A DNA stretch of 14,789 bases from CAXTTV01 sp964247295 (GCA_964247295.1 CAXTTV010000125.1:1-14789); one strand, 5' to 3'; positions 1 to 7,710 are shown, numbered from the stretch's first letter. Notes: generated by a model not told the origin, from the sequence alone. Numbers and translations: made by a program.

Positions 1-2
1 CC

Positions 3-1991
3 CATAGCCGGGCCGAGGTTGAGGCTGTCATAGTACAGCCGGGAACAATTATCAAAGCGCAGATGCGCGGCGGGACAAAACGCGCTGACGGCAATGCCAG
101 CCCGCTCACTTACGAGCAGATCGGTGGTCTGGGAAAAGAGCTCCAGCGTATTCGTGAGATGATTGAGCTCCCGCTAAAATATCCAGCGGTTTTCGATCGC
201 TTAGGTGTCGAGCCTCCAAAAGGTGTCCTACTCTATGGCCCTCCAGGAACCGGTAAAACCCTGATCGCCCGCGCAGTCGCGGCTGAGACGAACGCGGCCT
301 TTTTTGTCATCAACGGGCCTGAGATTATCAATAAATTCTACGGTGAAAGCGAGTCGCGCCTGCGATCCGTGTTCCAGGAGGCCCAGCGTCAGGCTCCCAG
401 CGTAATCTTTATTGACGAGCTAGACGCCTTGGCCCCCAAACGACAGGAGACCGGAGGCGAGGTTGAGCGCAGGGTCGTTGGACAACTGCTGGCATTGATG
501 GATGGGCTCTCCTCCCGTGGGCAGCTTGTGCTCATTGGCGCGACCAACCAGCCAAACGCTCTGGACCCAGCCCTCAGGCGACCAGGACGCTTTGATCGAG
601 AGATCGCGCTGAGAGTTCCTGATGTACGTGGCCGAACCGAGATCCTTCAGATCCACAGCCGGGATGCCGCCCTGGCTGATGATGTGGATCTGGCGCGCGT
701 GGCCCAGCTTACTCCCGGTTACGTAGGTGCCGATCTTGAGGCCCTCTGTCGAGAGGCTGCAATGGTCGCCCTACGACGGGTGATGCCCAATATCGACTAT
801 CAACGTGGCTATATTCCCTATGAGACCCTGGTCAACCTGAACATTTACATGAATGACTTTCAGGAAGCCCTGCGAGAGGTTGAACCCTCAACCACGCGCG
901 AGGTGTATGTTGAAGTCAGTGAAACCTCCTGGGACGACATCGGTGGTCTCGCGAAGATCAAAGAGATGCTCACCGAATCCGTAGAGTGGCCGCTGCGCTA
1001 CCCAGAAGTCTATGCCAACGCGAAAGTCGAACCGCCACGCGGGGTGATCCTCTCGGGCCCTCCGGGCTCCGGTAAAACTTTGATCGCCCGCGCCCTCGCT
1101 AACCAGTGTGAGGCCAGCTTTATCTCCATTAAAGGTCCTGAGCTGTTGTCAAAGTGGGTTGGCGAGTCCGAAAAAGGGGTGCGCGAGATTTTCCGCCGAG
1201 CCAAACAGGCCGCGCCCTGTATTGTTTTCTTTGATGAGATCGACGCCCTGGCCCCACGCCGGGGTGGCGATGGTTCCCAGGCCAGCGATCGGGTGATCGC
1301 GCAGTTACTGACCGAGATGGATGGCATCGAGGGCCGGGCCGGGGTAATCGTCCTGGCAGCCACCAATCGTCCAGAACTGATCGATCTCGCGCTGTTACGA
1401 CCGGGGCGCTTTGATCTAAGCGTCGAGATGAGCTATCCCAGCGAGCAGGAACGGATCGCGATCTTCGGGGTTCATACACGCGAACGTCCACTGGCCGGAG
1501 AGATCAGCCTGGAAGAGCTGGGCAGCAAGACTGAGGGTCGTAGCGGGGCCGATATCGAGGCTGTCTGTCGTAGAGCCTCCTTACTGGCGCTGCGAGAATG
1601 GATCGGCCCAAAGATCACTCCCAGTCGCATAACCATCACCCAGGAGGACACCCAGGCGGATCAGATTGAGCAAAAGGCCGAGAACCACACAGGTCAGCAA
1701 AGTGGCAACAGCAATGGAGCGGAGCAGGCCAGCAAAGAGATCTTTGAACACACCGCGCCACAGATCCCTCAGAACCGGTATGAGATCCGGCGCGAGCATT
1801 TTGAGCAGGCGATTGAAGAGCAGAGGGAACGCTATGTAATTCAACAGGCCTCCGAGGATGAGCGCAACCGTCGGGAGCGTGGGCGTCAGCGCCTGATCGA
1901 TATGGCTGCGGATGCGCAGGATCAACCAGCGAAAGCTCAGCCGCGCGGGTTCTGGCTCTGGCTGGCCCGAAAACTTGGGCTCGCCGTCTGA
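3..1991 (+). CDS. CDC48/VAT-type tandem AAA+ ATPase, 5' end outside the window
   Basis: Two tandem AAA+ domains of the CDC48/p97/VAT family, hexameric unfoldases that thread proteins using ATP. The frame stays open from base 3 through the ATG at 63, and the residues before that ATG (VEAVIVQPGTIIKAQ) look like the end of a CDC48 N-terminal substrate domain, so the gene starts upstream. Counting from the Met at 63, D1 has Walker A GPPGTGKT (59-66), Walker B VIFIDE (114-119) and arginine fingers in LRRPGRFD (R173, R176). D2 has GPPGSGKT (332-339), IVFFDE (387-392) and LRPGRFD (R446, R449). Both ATPase sites look intact. A polar Q/N/E-rich segment of about 55 residues (about 518-572) interrupts the D2 lid. 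The protein ends in a charged helix and a Trp-rich tail (GFWLWLARKLGLAV). An intrinsic terminator follows. The family is certain; the substrate is unknown. Confidence 0.93.
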   Translation, partial: HSRAEVEAVIVQPGTIIKAQMRGGTKRADGNASPLTYEQIGGLGKELQRIREMIELPLKYPAVFDRLGVEPPKGVLLYGPPGTGKTLIARAVAAETNAAFFVINGPEIINKFYGESESRLRSVFQEAQRQAPSVIFIDELDALAPKRQETGGEVERRVVGQLLALMDGLSSRGQLVLIGATNQPNALDPALRRPGRFDREIALRVPDVRGRTEILQIHSRDAALADDVDLARVAQLTPGYVGADLEALCREAAMVALRRVMPNIDYQRGYIPYETLVNLNIYMNDFQEALREVEPSTTREVYVEVSETSWDDIGGLAKIKEMLTESVEWPLRYPEVYANAKVEPPRGVILSGPPGSGKTLIARALANQCEASFISIKGPELLSKWVGESEKGVREIFRRAKQAAPCIVFFDEIDALAPRRGGDGSQASDRVIAQLLTEMDGIEGRAGVIVLAATNRPELIDLALLRPGRFDLSVEMSYPSEQERIAIFGVHTRERPLAGEISLEELGSKTEGRSGADIEAVCRRASLLALREWIGPKITPSRITITQEDTQADQIEQKAENHTGQQSGNSNGAEQASKEIFEHTAPQIPQNRYEIRREHFEQAIEEQRERYVIQQASEDERNRRERGRQRLIDMAADAQDQPAKAQPRGFWLWLARKLGLAV

Positions 1992-2017
1992 TCACACCCT
2001 TTAGTACCATACATTTT

Positions 2018-2052
2018 ACGATCCGTCAGAGTTTTTCTCTGCGGATCGTTTT
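2018..2052 (+). terminator. Intrinsic terminator of the AAA ATPase gene
   Basis: An 8-bp stem (ACGATCCG/CGGATCGT) is extended by a further CAGAG/CTCTG after one bulged T, with a TTTTT loop and a short T run behind it. It lies 27 bases after the ATPase stop codon and separates that gene from the kinase operon. Confidence 0.8.
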
Positions 2053-2152
2053 CATAATATCGGACTTTTACAAATCTATTCATAAAAAACCGAGTTAAAG
2101 CACTATGGATATATGGTATCTTTCACAAAAACAGATTATACGACAATATCAG

Positions 2153-2187
2153 GTAACTTACGATGTAACTTGTAACTATGCTATAAT
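2153..2187 (+). promoter_or_regulatory. Extended -10 promoter with three GTAACT repeats, for the kinase operon
   Basis: A perfect TATAAT at 2182-2187 is preceded by TGC (2179-2181), making a full extended -10 element; no good -35 box is present. GTAACT occurs three times just upstream, at 2153-2158, 2165-2170 and 2172-2177, covering the place where a -35 box and an activator would bind. The predicted start of transcription is near 2194, about 35 bases before the chosen start codon. Confidence 0.7.
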
Positions 2188-2228
2188 TAGTAAAGGAAAG
2201 CTTACCGATGCAACGAAGGGAGACATAT

Positions 2229-2606
2229 ATGGCCGACCCTGTTAACGATACCTCTTCCTTCTCCCGTGAGCAAATTGTAGAGGCATATCTGAAGGCGTTT
2301 CAGGTCATAGATAATAGGGTGACGCCGCTTCTGGGGAAAGCAACAACCCGAGTCCTTGTTCAGGGAGCCGCTAAACGGCAATCCTCCTCCTATCCTTTTC
2401 TGACGATACTTACAAAAATGCCGTATACGGAGATTGTGCTGCCTGTACTGAAGGAGCAATTGAGTGGCGTGCCCGTCCCAGAGTTGACCGCTGGTCTGGA
2501 CGCCCTGCTGACGGAATGCTTCACCGGCTTAACCGATCTGACAGGTAACCTGATCGTCCCTCCACTCCATAAAGAAGTTTCACGACAGCTTGAACAGAGA
2601 CAGTAA
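2229..2606 (+). CDS. Small helical protein of unknown function, first gene of the kinase operon
   Basis: A 125-aa protein starting MADPVNDTSS. The ATG at 2229 is preferred over the in-frame ATG at 2208 because AGGGAG (2217-2222) sits 6 bases upstream of it, and the predicted transcription start near 2194 would leave the earlier ATG almost no leader. The protein looks soluble and mostly helical, with no signal peptide, no membrane segment, no cysteine cluster other than a single Cys, and no enzyme motif that I recognise. It has a segment typical of helical bundles (ITPLLGKATTRVLV-like, about residues 35-50). Its stop codon is 6 bases before the kinase start, and the kinase has only a weak ribosome site, so the two are probably translationally coupled. 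It may act as a partner, input or output of the kinase; this is inferred from position only. Confidence 0.75.
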   Translation: MADPVNDTSSFSREQIVEAYLKAFQVIDNRVTPLLGKATTRVLVQGAAKRQSSSYPFLTILTKMPYTEIVLPVLKEQLSGVPVPELTAGLDALLTECFTGLTDLTGNLIVPPLHKEVSRQLEQRQ

Positions 2607-2612
2607 AAACGT

Positions 2613-4373
2613 ATGGAGAGTAGCACACAACCAGATATTCCAGCGTTAGAGAGCGAGATAGACAGAAAGCCCGATCCTCGACGAGAACAGGCTGAAAACA
2701 TCGCAGCAATCAGACGCGAAATGGAATATCTGAATAAAATTGGGAAACGTTTTGTAGCAGCGAACGATCGTTTTCAAGTACACCATGCATTGATCGCGGC
2801 CTTGCAGGAGCTTTACACCTTTTCCGCGTGCGCGATCCTGTTAAAAGGCCAGCCTTTTGAATTATCTATCATTCCTCGCTATCCACTCAGTCCAGCTTTT
2901 CTTCAATCTATGATCGCGCGCATCACCAGGGCGGCTAACGTGATTGGCTTTCCTGAAGTCTCCACTCAGGAGATGGCCGTCACGGCCTTTCTGGACGCTC
3001 CCGATGAATTCGCGCCACCAGAAAGTATGCAACAACCAGGCGATGCAAACGAAGTAAAAGATTTTGTGAATGTTCCACTGACGGTCGAAGATAGAATTAT
3101 TGGGATGTTAAGCCTGTTCGATACCCATGAAGGGACCTTTGATGCCGAACTGCTCCAGCTTACAACAATGATCGCGGATTACGCTGCGATCGCGCTGGAA
3201 AATGTGCAGCTTCACGAACGCGAGACCGCCCTCTGGAAAAAGGCCGAGACCGAACGACTCCGCCTGGAGCTGATTATCAGCAGTATGGCCGAAGGATTAT
3301 TAATTACAGATACCCAGGGAAATATTACCTTCTGTAACCCCTCGGCGCGCCACCTTTTCTCACAGGGACAGGTTGAACTGCTCCATGAGATTCCCTTAAA
3401 GCAGATGGCCAAGGATCAACAAGCCCCATGGTTAAAAGAACTAGCGGAAATCCTTCAGCAGGCGCTGGACGGGCACCGGTTAATCCAGCAAGAAGTGATC
3501 GCTGGCGTCCAGGGCGAAAACGTTCCACTCACCCTAAATATTAGCGCGGCCCCCCTCGACGAGGCCGGGCGTTCACCCAATACTCCAATCGGAGTGGTAA
3601 CGGTTCTCAACGATCTCACTTCCAGCAAACAGATCGAAAAGCTTAAAGATGAGTTCGTCTCCGTGGCCTCCCATGAGCTTAGAACACCGCTAACCGCGAT
3701 CAAAGGATACACTCAACATCTCATTCGGCGGATTGAGCGGCGCTTGCGAAAAGCGCAGCAGAGCTCGCCGATGCAATCTGAAGCGCCCGAGAACTATGAT
3801 CTCCGCAGTCTGAGCATCATCCAGAGTCAGGCTGAGCATTTGGAGCGTCTGGTCAAAGATCTCCTCGATCACTCGCGGCTGCAATGGGGCAACCTGAACC
3901 TGATCTATACTAGCTTTCACCTGGCGGATGTACTCACAGAACGGATACGGCTGGCGCAGGCCAGCGCCGATCTCCATACCATCTATCTGGACCTACAAGC
4001 GCATGAGACCCTCGTGGTCGCCGACGAGAAACGGATCAGCCAGGTGATCGGCAACCTGCTGGACAACGCCATTAAATTCTCTCCACAGGGGGGACAGGTC
4101 ACCATCAGAATGGAGGATCAGGGGGACACCTATCGTATCAGCGTAATTGATCAAGGGGTTGGAGTCAGCCCCGCCTACTACGATCACATTTTTGAACGCT
4201 TCTACCGGGTCCGCAATTCGGCGAGTAACCAGTATTCAGGGATTGGCTTAGGACTGTATGTCTCCAAGGCCATCATTGAGGCCCACGGGGGAAGAATCGG
4301 GCTGACCAGTCAGCAAGGTACAGGAAGTACATTCTATTTTACCCTGCCTAAACAGCAGATTGACGAGTCCTGA
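2613..4373 (+). CDS. Soluble GAF-PAS sensor histidine kinase, orphan
   Basis: A 586-aa histidine kinase that should autophosphorylate and pass phosphate to a response regulator. In order: a helical start, a GAF-like sensor (about 45-200, with FVNVPLTVEDRIIGMLSLFD), a linking coiled coil (about 200-220), a PAS domain (about 220-335, with GLLITDTQGNITFCNPSA), HisKA with SHELRTPLTAIKGY (phospho-acceptor His354), and HATPase_c with the N box NLLDNAIKFSP (N485 the key Asn), G1 box DQGVG and G2 box GIGLGLYVSK. All catalytic boxes are intact. There is no transmembrane segment, so the signal is cytoplasmic; the GAF and PAS ligands cannot be read from sequence. No response regulator is adjacent, which makes it an orphan. 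It is cotranscribed with the small protein upstream, and a terminator follows. Confidence 0.93.
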   Translation: MESSTQPDIPALESEIDRKPDPRREQAENIAAIRREMEYLNKIGKRFVAANDRFQVHHALIAALQELYTFSACAILLKGQPFELSIIPRYPLSPAFLQSMIARITRAANVIGFPEVSTQEMAVTAFLDAPDEFAPPESMQQPGDANEVKDFVNVPLTVEDRIIGMLSLFDTHEGTFDAELLQLTTMIADYAAIALENVQLHERETALWKKAETERLRLELIISSMAEGLLITDTQGNITFCNPSARHLFSQGQVELLHEIPLKQMAKDQQAPWLKELAEILQQALDGHRLIQQEVIAGVQGENVPLTLNISAAPLDEAGRSPNTPIGVVTVLNDLTSSKQIEKLKDEFVSVASHELRTPLTAIKGYTQHLIRRIERRLRKAQQSSPMQSEAPENYDLRSLSIIQSQAEHLERLVKDLLDHSRLQWGNLNLIYTSFHLADVLTERIRLAQASADLHTIYLDLQAHETLVVADEKRISQVIGNLLDNAIKFSPQGGQVTIRMEDQGDTYRISVIDQGVGVSPAYYDHIFERFYRVRNSASNQYSGIGLGLYVSKAIIEAHGGRIGLTSQQGTGSTFYFTLPKQQIDES

Positions 4374-4390
4374 ACGCTGAGTAAGCATAC

Positions 4391-4429
4391 AATCGCCAGT
4401 CGGCTCTCGTATACCGACTGGCGATTTTT
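4391..4429 (+). terminator. Intrinsic terminator after the histidine kinase
   Basis: A 13-bp perfect stem (AATCGCCAGTCGG/CCGACTGGCGATT) with a 10-base loop and a T run ending at 4429. The stop codon of the convergent membrane-protein gene (4428-4430) falls inside the T run. Read on the minus strand the hairpin has no U tract, so it mainly serves the kinase operon. Confidence 0.85.
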
Positions 4430-4952
4430 AAATTGCCTGGAACAGATCCAGAGGGTTCTCCCCAAACTGATCGTGGAGGTAGGAAAGCCCGAAACGTGTA
4501 AAATGGATACGAGCCCAGCTAGAGCGCAGATATTGAATATGCCGTAGGATACGAGCCTGGCCCCAGAGGGGGTACTGGACATCGCGCAAGGCCGCGACGA
4601 GATCGCCGGTGCTGGTTAAAAAGACGCCGCTCAAAACTACCAGCCATTCCAGCAAGGGATAGCGGGGCAACTCCAGCGGATTGGGCAAAATCGAGGTAAA
4701 AAGACCGAGGTAGAGAGTGGCAGCGGAGATGCAAGCGGGGATCAAAGCATTCAGCCAGACATAGAGATTTGAGGGCTGATTGAGGAACAGAATCGAGATA
4801 CCAAAGGGGCCGATCGCCCAACCGATCAAACGGTCGCCCCGGAGCAGGGCAATGAGCAGATGTGCGAACTCAAACAGGCCGATCCAGACAATCACAAAAG
4901 CCAGCAGACCTGGCAGATTCGTCATATGCAAACCTATATGAACAAAAGGCAT
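4428..4952 (-). CDS. Small multi-pass membrane protein, possibly a degenerate M50-like (site-2 protease) relative
   Basis: A 174-aa hydrophobic protein starting MPFVHIGLHMTN. I chose the ATG at 4952 because a perfect AGGAGG (4964-4959) lies 6 bases upstream; the longer frame to 4991 would place that ribosome site inside the gene. About four membrane segments are visible: LLAFVIVWIGLFEFAHLLIAL, a GWAIGPFGISILFL segment, LIPACISAATLYLGLF and WLVVLSGVFLTSTGDLVAAL. The first holds FEFAH followed by LLIALLRGDRLIGWAIGPFG, which resembles the HExxH...G...GPFG pattern of M50 metalloproteases with the first His changed to Phe. The later TSTGDLVAALRD is placed like the second metal-binding Asp of some M50-like families. 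If related, it is probably not a peptidase. The fold assignment is tentative. It lies 155 bases downstream of the broken pcm gene on the same strand. Confidence 0.75.
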   Translation of the reverse strand: MPFVHIGLHMTNLPGLLAFVIVWIGLFEFAHLLIALLRGDRLIGWAIGPFGISILFLNQPSNLYVWLNALIPACISAATLYLGLFTSILPNPLELPRYPLLEWLVVLSGVFLTSTGDLVAALRDVQYPLWGQARILRHIQYLRSSWARIHFTRFGLSYLHDQFGENPLDLFQAI

Positions 4953-5067
4953 GAATATCCTCCTCGCCCCGTTCGCTTGCGCGACAATCAACCACTAGCA
5001 GGACATATTTTTGAGGCGACCCACTCCCCTTTTACCTAGAGCAAAATGAGCCACAGATGTATCTTTA

Positions 5068-5096
5068 ATCGTAGTCTTTCTTGCTGGAATATGCAA
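5068..5096 (-). promoter_or_regulatory. Weak candidate promoter for the membrane protein
   Basis: On the minus strand TTGCAT (5096-5091) is followed after 17 bases by TACGAT (5073-5068). Both boxes match the consensus only in part. It is listed because the membrane gene has its own strong ribosome site and lies beyond a frameshifted gene. Confidence 0.3.
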
Positions 5097-5107
5097 CAGG
5101 TAACAGA

Positions 5108-5777
5108 TTATTCAGAGTCCTGGCCCACTGGCTCATGCCAGCCCTCTTCACCTATCAAAGGGACAAAAACACAATTCCCCAGGGAGGTCCGCTGGAAATC
5201 ATTCGCTACGCGTTGAAATACCAACAACTCCTGCTTATCAGCAGCACCAACCGGGATCACAAGCAAGCCCTCAGGGGCCAGTTGTTCAAGCAACCTCCTC
5301 GGCACCTCAGGAGCCGCAGCCGTCACCAGAACACGGTCGTATGGAGCTTCTAGAGGCCAGCCCAACGATCCATCACCTACATAGATCGAGACATTCTCCA
5401 ACTGCAATTGCTGAAGACAAGTTGCCGCACCATAAGCAAGTTGTTGATGGCGCTCTACCGTGTAGACATGGCCTGCCAGACGAGCTAGAATCGCTGATTG
5501 ATAGCCAGTAGCCGGTTCCAATCTCCAATACCCGTTCCTGACCCTTTAGACGCAACGCCTGAGTCATGATCGCGACCATGAACGGTTGAGAGATTGTCTG
5601 TCCTTGATTGATCGGTAAGGCCCGGTTAGCATAGGCGAGATTTTGAAGATCCGCTCCCAGGAAAGTCTCACGGGGAACTGCATTTAAGGCATCAAGAACT
5701 CGGAGATCAGAAATCCCCGATTGCCGTAAGATATCCAGGAGTTGTTGGCGTTGAGAGTGTAGATTTTGCGACATCAT
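5108..5777 (-). pseudogene. pcm: Protein-L-isoaspartate O-methyltransferase, broken by a one-base frameshift
   Basis: PCMT methylates L-isoaspartyl residues in aged proteins with S-adenosylmethionine, starting their repair. The first frame (start 5777) carries the family start, NAVPRETF, and the hallmark GQTISQPFMVAIMTQAL, then reaches VLEIGTG and goes wrong. The second frame resumes at TGYQSAILARLAGHVYTVE and runs to GEEGW near the end (stop at 5108). The intact family reads EIGTGxGYQ. Removing one base, the A at plus-strand 5510, rejoins the frames as EIGTGTGYQSA exactly, giving a protein of about 222 aa, normal for PCMT. The break lies in the SAM-binding glycine loop, so neither half should work alone. 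It may be a genuine loss, a very recent mutation or a sequencing error; the rest shows no decay. No clear ribosome site precedes the ATG ATG pair at the start. Confidence 0.88.
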
Positions 5778-5835
5778 ACCACGAAAGGGAAAAAAATGTG
5801 GGAATGCATACGAGGACAGTATTTTTTAGCTATGG

Positions 5836-5851
5836 GTCTTATGTATAAGAC
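5836..5851. repeat. 16-base dyad upstream of pcm
   Basis: GTCTTATGTATAAGAC has 7-base perfect arms about a 2-base centre. It lies about 60 bases before the pcm start codon, between that gene and the tRNA, and could be an operator. No matching regulator is known from the sequence. Confidence 0.35.
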
Positions 5852-5913
5852 GATTTAAAGAAGGGGTTAGTAACCTGCTAGTAAGGGAATGAAGATGGAA
5901 AAGGGGATGGGAA

Positions 5914-5985
5914 TGGGCGTTACTGGTATCGAACCAGTGACCTCTTCGGTGTGAACGAAGCGCTCTCCCACTGAGCTAAACGCCC
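5914..5985 (-). tRNA. tRNA-Val(CAC)
   Basis: A full 72-base cloverleaf: 7-bp acceptor stem GGGCGTT/AACGCCC, D arm GCTC..GAGC, anticodon stem CTTCG/CGAAG with loop TTCACAC (anticodon CAC, reading GUG), and T arm ACTGG TTCGATA CCAGT. The discriminator base is A and the 3' CCA is not encoded. It has its own promoter immediately upstream, so it does not depend on read-through from lysS. Confidence 0.97.
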
Positions 5986-5998
5986 TTGAACAGGAGCA

Positions 5999-6027
5999 AC
6001 TATAGCATGGGAGAGCGGGATTGTCAA
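5999..6027 (-). promoter_or_regulatory. Near-consensus promoter of tRNA-Val
   Basis: On the minus strand a perfect TTGACA (6027-6022) is followed after exactly 17 bases by TATAGT (6004-5999), with TGC in front of it as an extended -10. Transcription should start around 5992, about 7 bases before the mature tRNA. Confidence 0.85.
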
Positions 6028-6060
6028 GTATTTGTATTGCTGTGCCGGGCTTTTTGTTGA

Positions 6061-6136
6061 CCCGCCGAAGGCGGGGAGATAATGCAATTTGGGGCACAGC
6101 CCCAACCCCCAGTCAGGAGGGCATGCCGCCCTCCTG
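6061..6136. repeat. Cluster of three GC-rich hairpins, REP-like, after lysS
   Basis: Three separate perfect inverted repeats stand in a row: CCCGCC(GAA)GGCGGG at 6061-6075, TTGGGGC(ACA)GCCCCAA at 6089-6105, and CAGGAGGGC(ATGCC)GCCCTCCTG at 6114-6136. They lie in the 3' region of lysS and lack a U tract, so they are not a classic terminator. They resemble REP-type dispersed elements and could also protect the lysS mRNA 3' end. Whether further copies exist cannot be seen in this window. Confidence 0.6.
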
Positions 6137-6154
6137 CGCCTCCTGCGCCTCCTG
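6128..6154 (-). repeat. Three tandem 9-base repeats abutting the lysS stop codon
   Basis: Directly after the lysS TAG, the minus strand reads CAGGAGGCG twice and CAGGAGGGC once. The unit is three codons long and stays in frame with lysS, so reading through the TAG would add Gln-Glu-Ala repeats and stop at a TGA soon after. The last unit is also one arm of the neighbouring hairpin. Confidence 0.7.
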
Positions 6155-7627
6155 CTACTCCTCGAAGGCGGTCTTACGCATGGTTGGAAAGAGAATCACA
6201 TCGCGGATCGACTCCTGGTCGGCCATAATCATTGCCAGACGGTCGATACCGATCCCCAGACCACCGGTCGGGGGCATACCCACCTCCAGGGCGTCCAGGA
6301 AATCCTCGTCCAGTTCCTGAGCCTCGTCGTCGCCCTGAGCTTTCTGCCGCGCCTGATCCTCGAAGCGAGCCCGTTGATCCAATGGATCGTTCAACTCAGT
6401 ATAGGCATTACCGAGCTCTAGCCCACCAACAAAGGGCTGGAAACGCTCCACCAGACCAGGAACCGATCGGTGTGTTTTTGTTAGAGGCGAAACATCAAGG
6501 GGATAATCCATCACAAAAAAGGCTTTGTGTAACTCCGGTGTCCCTTTCACAACAAAGCCTTTGAGCTCGTCGATCAGGCGGCCACGCCCCAGCTTGGGAT
6601 CGGCCTCGTAGCCCTTCGCGCGCATCTCAGCCGACAGAGCATCGCGATCAGGAAACTGGTCCACGTCAATTCCTGAGTAGGTCTTCACCAGCTCTAAAAG
6701 AGGATAACGGGGCCAGGGAGGCGTGAGATCAATCTCCACCCCTTGATAGTTAATTACAGGCGAACCCTTGACCTCAGTCGCGACAAAACAGACCATCTCC
6801 TCAACCATCTTCATCACATCTTGATAGTCGGCATAGGCCTGATAGCTCTCCAGCATCGTGAACTCGGGATTATGGCTGCGGTCAATCCCTTCATTTCGGA
6901 AATTACGACCAATCTCATACACACGCTCAAAGCCTCCGACAATCAGACGCTTGAGATAAAGCTCCAGGGCGATTCTCAGATAGAGATCGCGATCCAATGT
7001 ATTGTGGTGCGTAATAAAGGGCCGGGCGTTCGCCCCCCCGTAAAGCGGCTGAAGGATCGGCGTCTCCACCTCAATAAAGTCATGCTCATCCAGATAACGG
7101 CGCGTCGCCGAAATCGTCTTGCTGCGGATCACAAAGGCGTTTTTCGATTCCTCACTGCCCAGCAGATCCAGGTAGCGCTTGCGCTGGCGCAGCTCCACAT
7201 CCTCTACGCCATGATATTTCTCTGGCAGGGGACGCAGCCCCTTACTCAGCAAGCGATAACTTTTCACATGCAAAGTCCGCTCCTGTGTTCGGGTGCGGAA
7301 CAGAAAGCCAGTAACCTGAACAAAATCGCCGAGGTCCAGCAACTTAATGCTTCTATAGAGATCCTCGCCCAGATCATTAATTCTAAAGTAGACCTGAATT
7401 CGACCGGAACCATCCTCAATGGTAGCGAAAGTGGATTTCCCCATATCGCGCATCAAACGGATACGACCGACCAGCGTAAAGGACCCCTGGTCCCCCTGCC
7501 ACTCGTCAAAGTGTTCAAGAACTTCAGAGATTGTATGAGTGCGTTGAACATCGGGCGGATAAGGATTGATCCCCTGCTCCACTAGCGTGTTCAAGCGTTG
7601 AATTCGGATATCGCGTTCATCAGGCAT
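6155..7627 (-). CDS. lysS: Lysyl-tRNA synthetase, class II
   Basis: It charges tRNA-Lys with lysine using ATP in the cytoplasm. The 490-aa length is normal. In order: an N-terminal OB-fold anticodon-binding domain (about 50-150, with LVGRIRLMRDMGKSTFATIEDGSGRIQVYF), class II motif 1 (FIEVETPILQPLYGGANARPF, 184-204), motif 2 (FERVYEIGRNFRNEGIDRSHNPEFTM region, with Arg244 in FRNEG) and motif 3 (GLGIGIDRLAMIM, with Arg463). All key residues are present. The ATG at 7627 was chosen because ACCTCC on the plus strand (GGAGGT on the coding strand, 7642-7637) lies 9 bases upstream and homology begins there; the frame is open to 7807 but that part is the terminator and promoter region. It follows greA but has its own likely promoter. 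The stop is TAG, followed by in-frame 9-base repeats. Confidence 0.97.
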   Translation of the reverse strand: MPDERDIRIQRLNTLVEQGINPYPPDVQRTHTISEVLEHFDEWQGDQGSFTLVGRIRLMRDMGKSTFATIEDGSGRIQVYFRINDLGEDLYRSIKLLDLGDFVQVTGFLFRTRTQERTLHVKSYRLLSKGLRPLPEKYHGVEDVELRQRKRYLDLLGSEESKNAFVIRSKTISATRRYLDEHDFIEVETPILQPLYGGANARPFITHHNTLDRDLYLRIALELYLKRLIVGGFERVYEIGRNFRNEGIDRSHNPEFTMLESYQAYADYQDVMKMVEEMVCFVATEVKGSPVINYQGVEIDLTPPWPRYPLLELVKTYSGIDVDQFPDRDALSAEMRAKGYEADPKLGRGRLIDELKGFVVKGTPELHKAFFVMDYPLDVSPLTKTHRSVPGLVERFQPFVGGLELGNAYTELNDPLDQRARFEDQARQKAQGDDEAQELDEDFLDALEVGMPPTGGLGIGIDRLAMIMADQESIRDVILFPTMRKTAFEE

Positions 7628-7657
7628 AAAAATCTTACCTCCAAAAATACTGGCATT

Positions 7658-7666
7658 ATTGTAGCA
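7658..7666 (-). promoter_or_regulatory. Extended -10 promoter for lysS
   Basis: On the minus strand TGC TACAAT (7666-7658) forms an extended -10 element about 31 bases before the lysS start; no convincing -35 box is visible. It sits directly beyond the greA terminator, which supports a separate lysS transcript. Confidence 0.55.
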
Positions 7667-7710
7667 TTGTTTGCTAGCAGCGTACAGGGAAACAGAACAG
7701 GACACAAAGA

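Noticed and set aside
6743..7585. 280-aa plus-strand ORF inside lysS
   Set aside because: It is the antisense shadow of a clearly conserved lysS; no ribosome site or family match.
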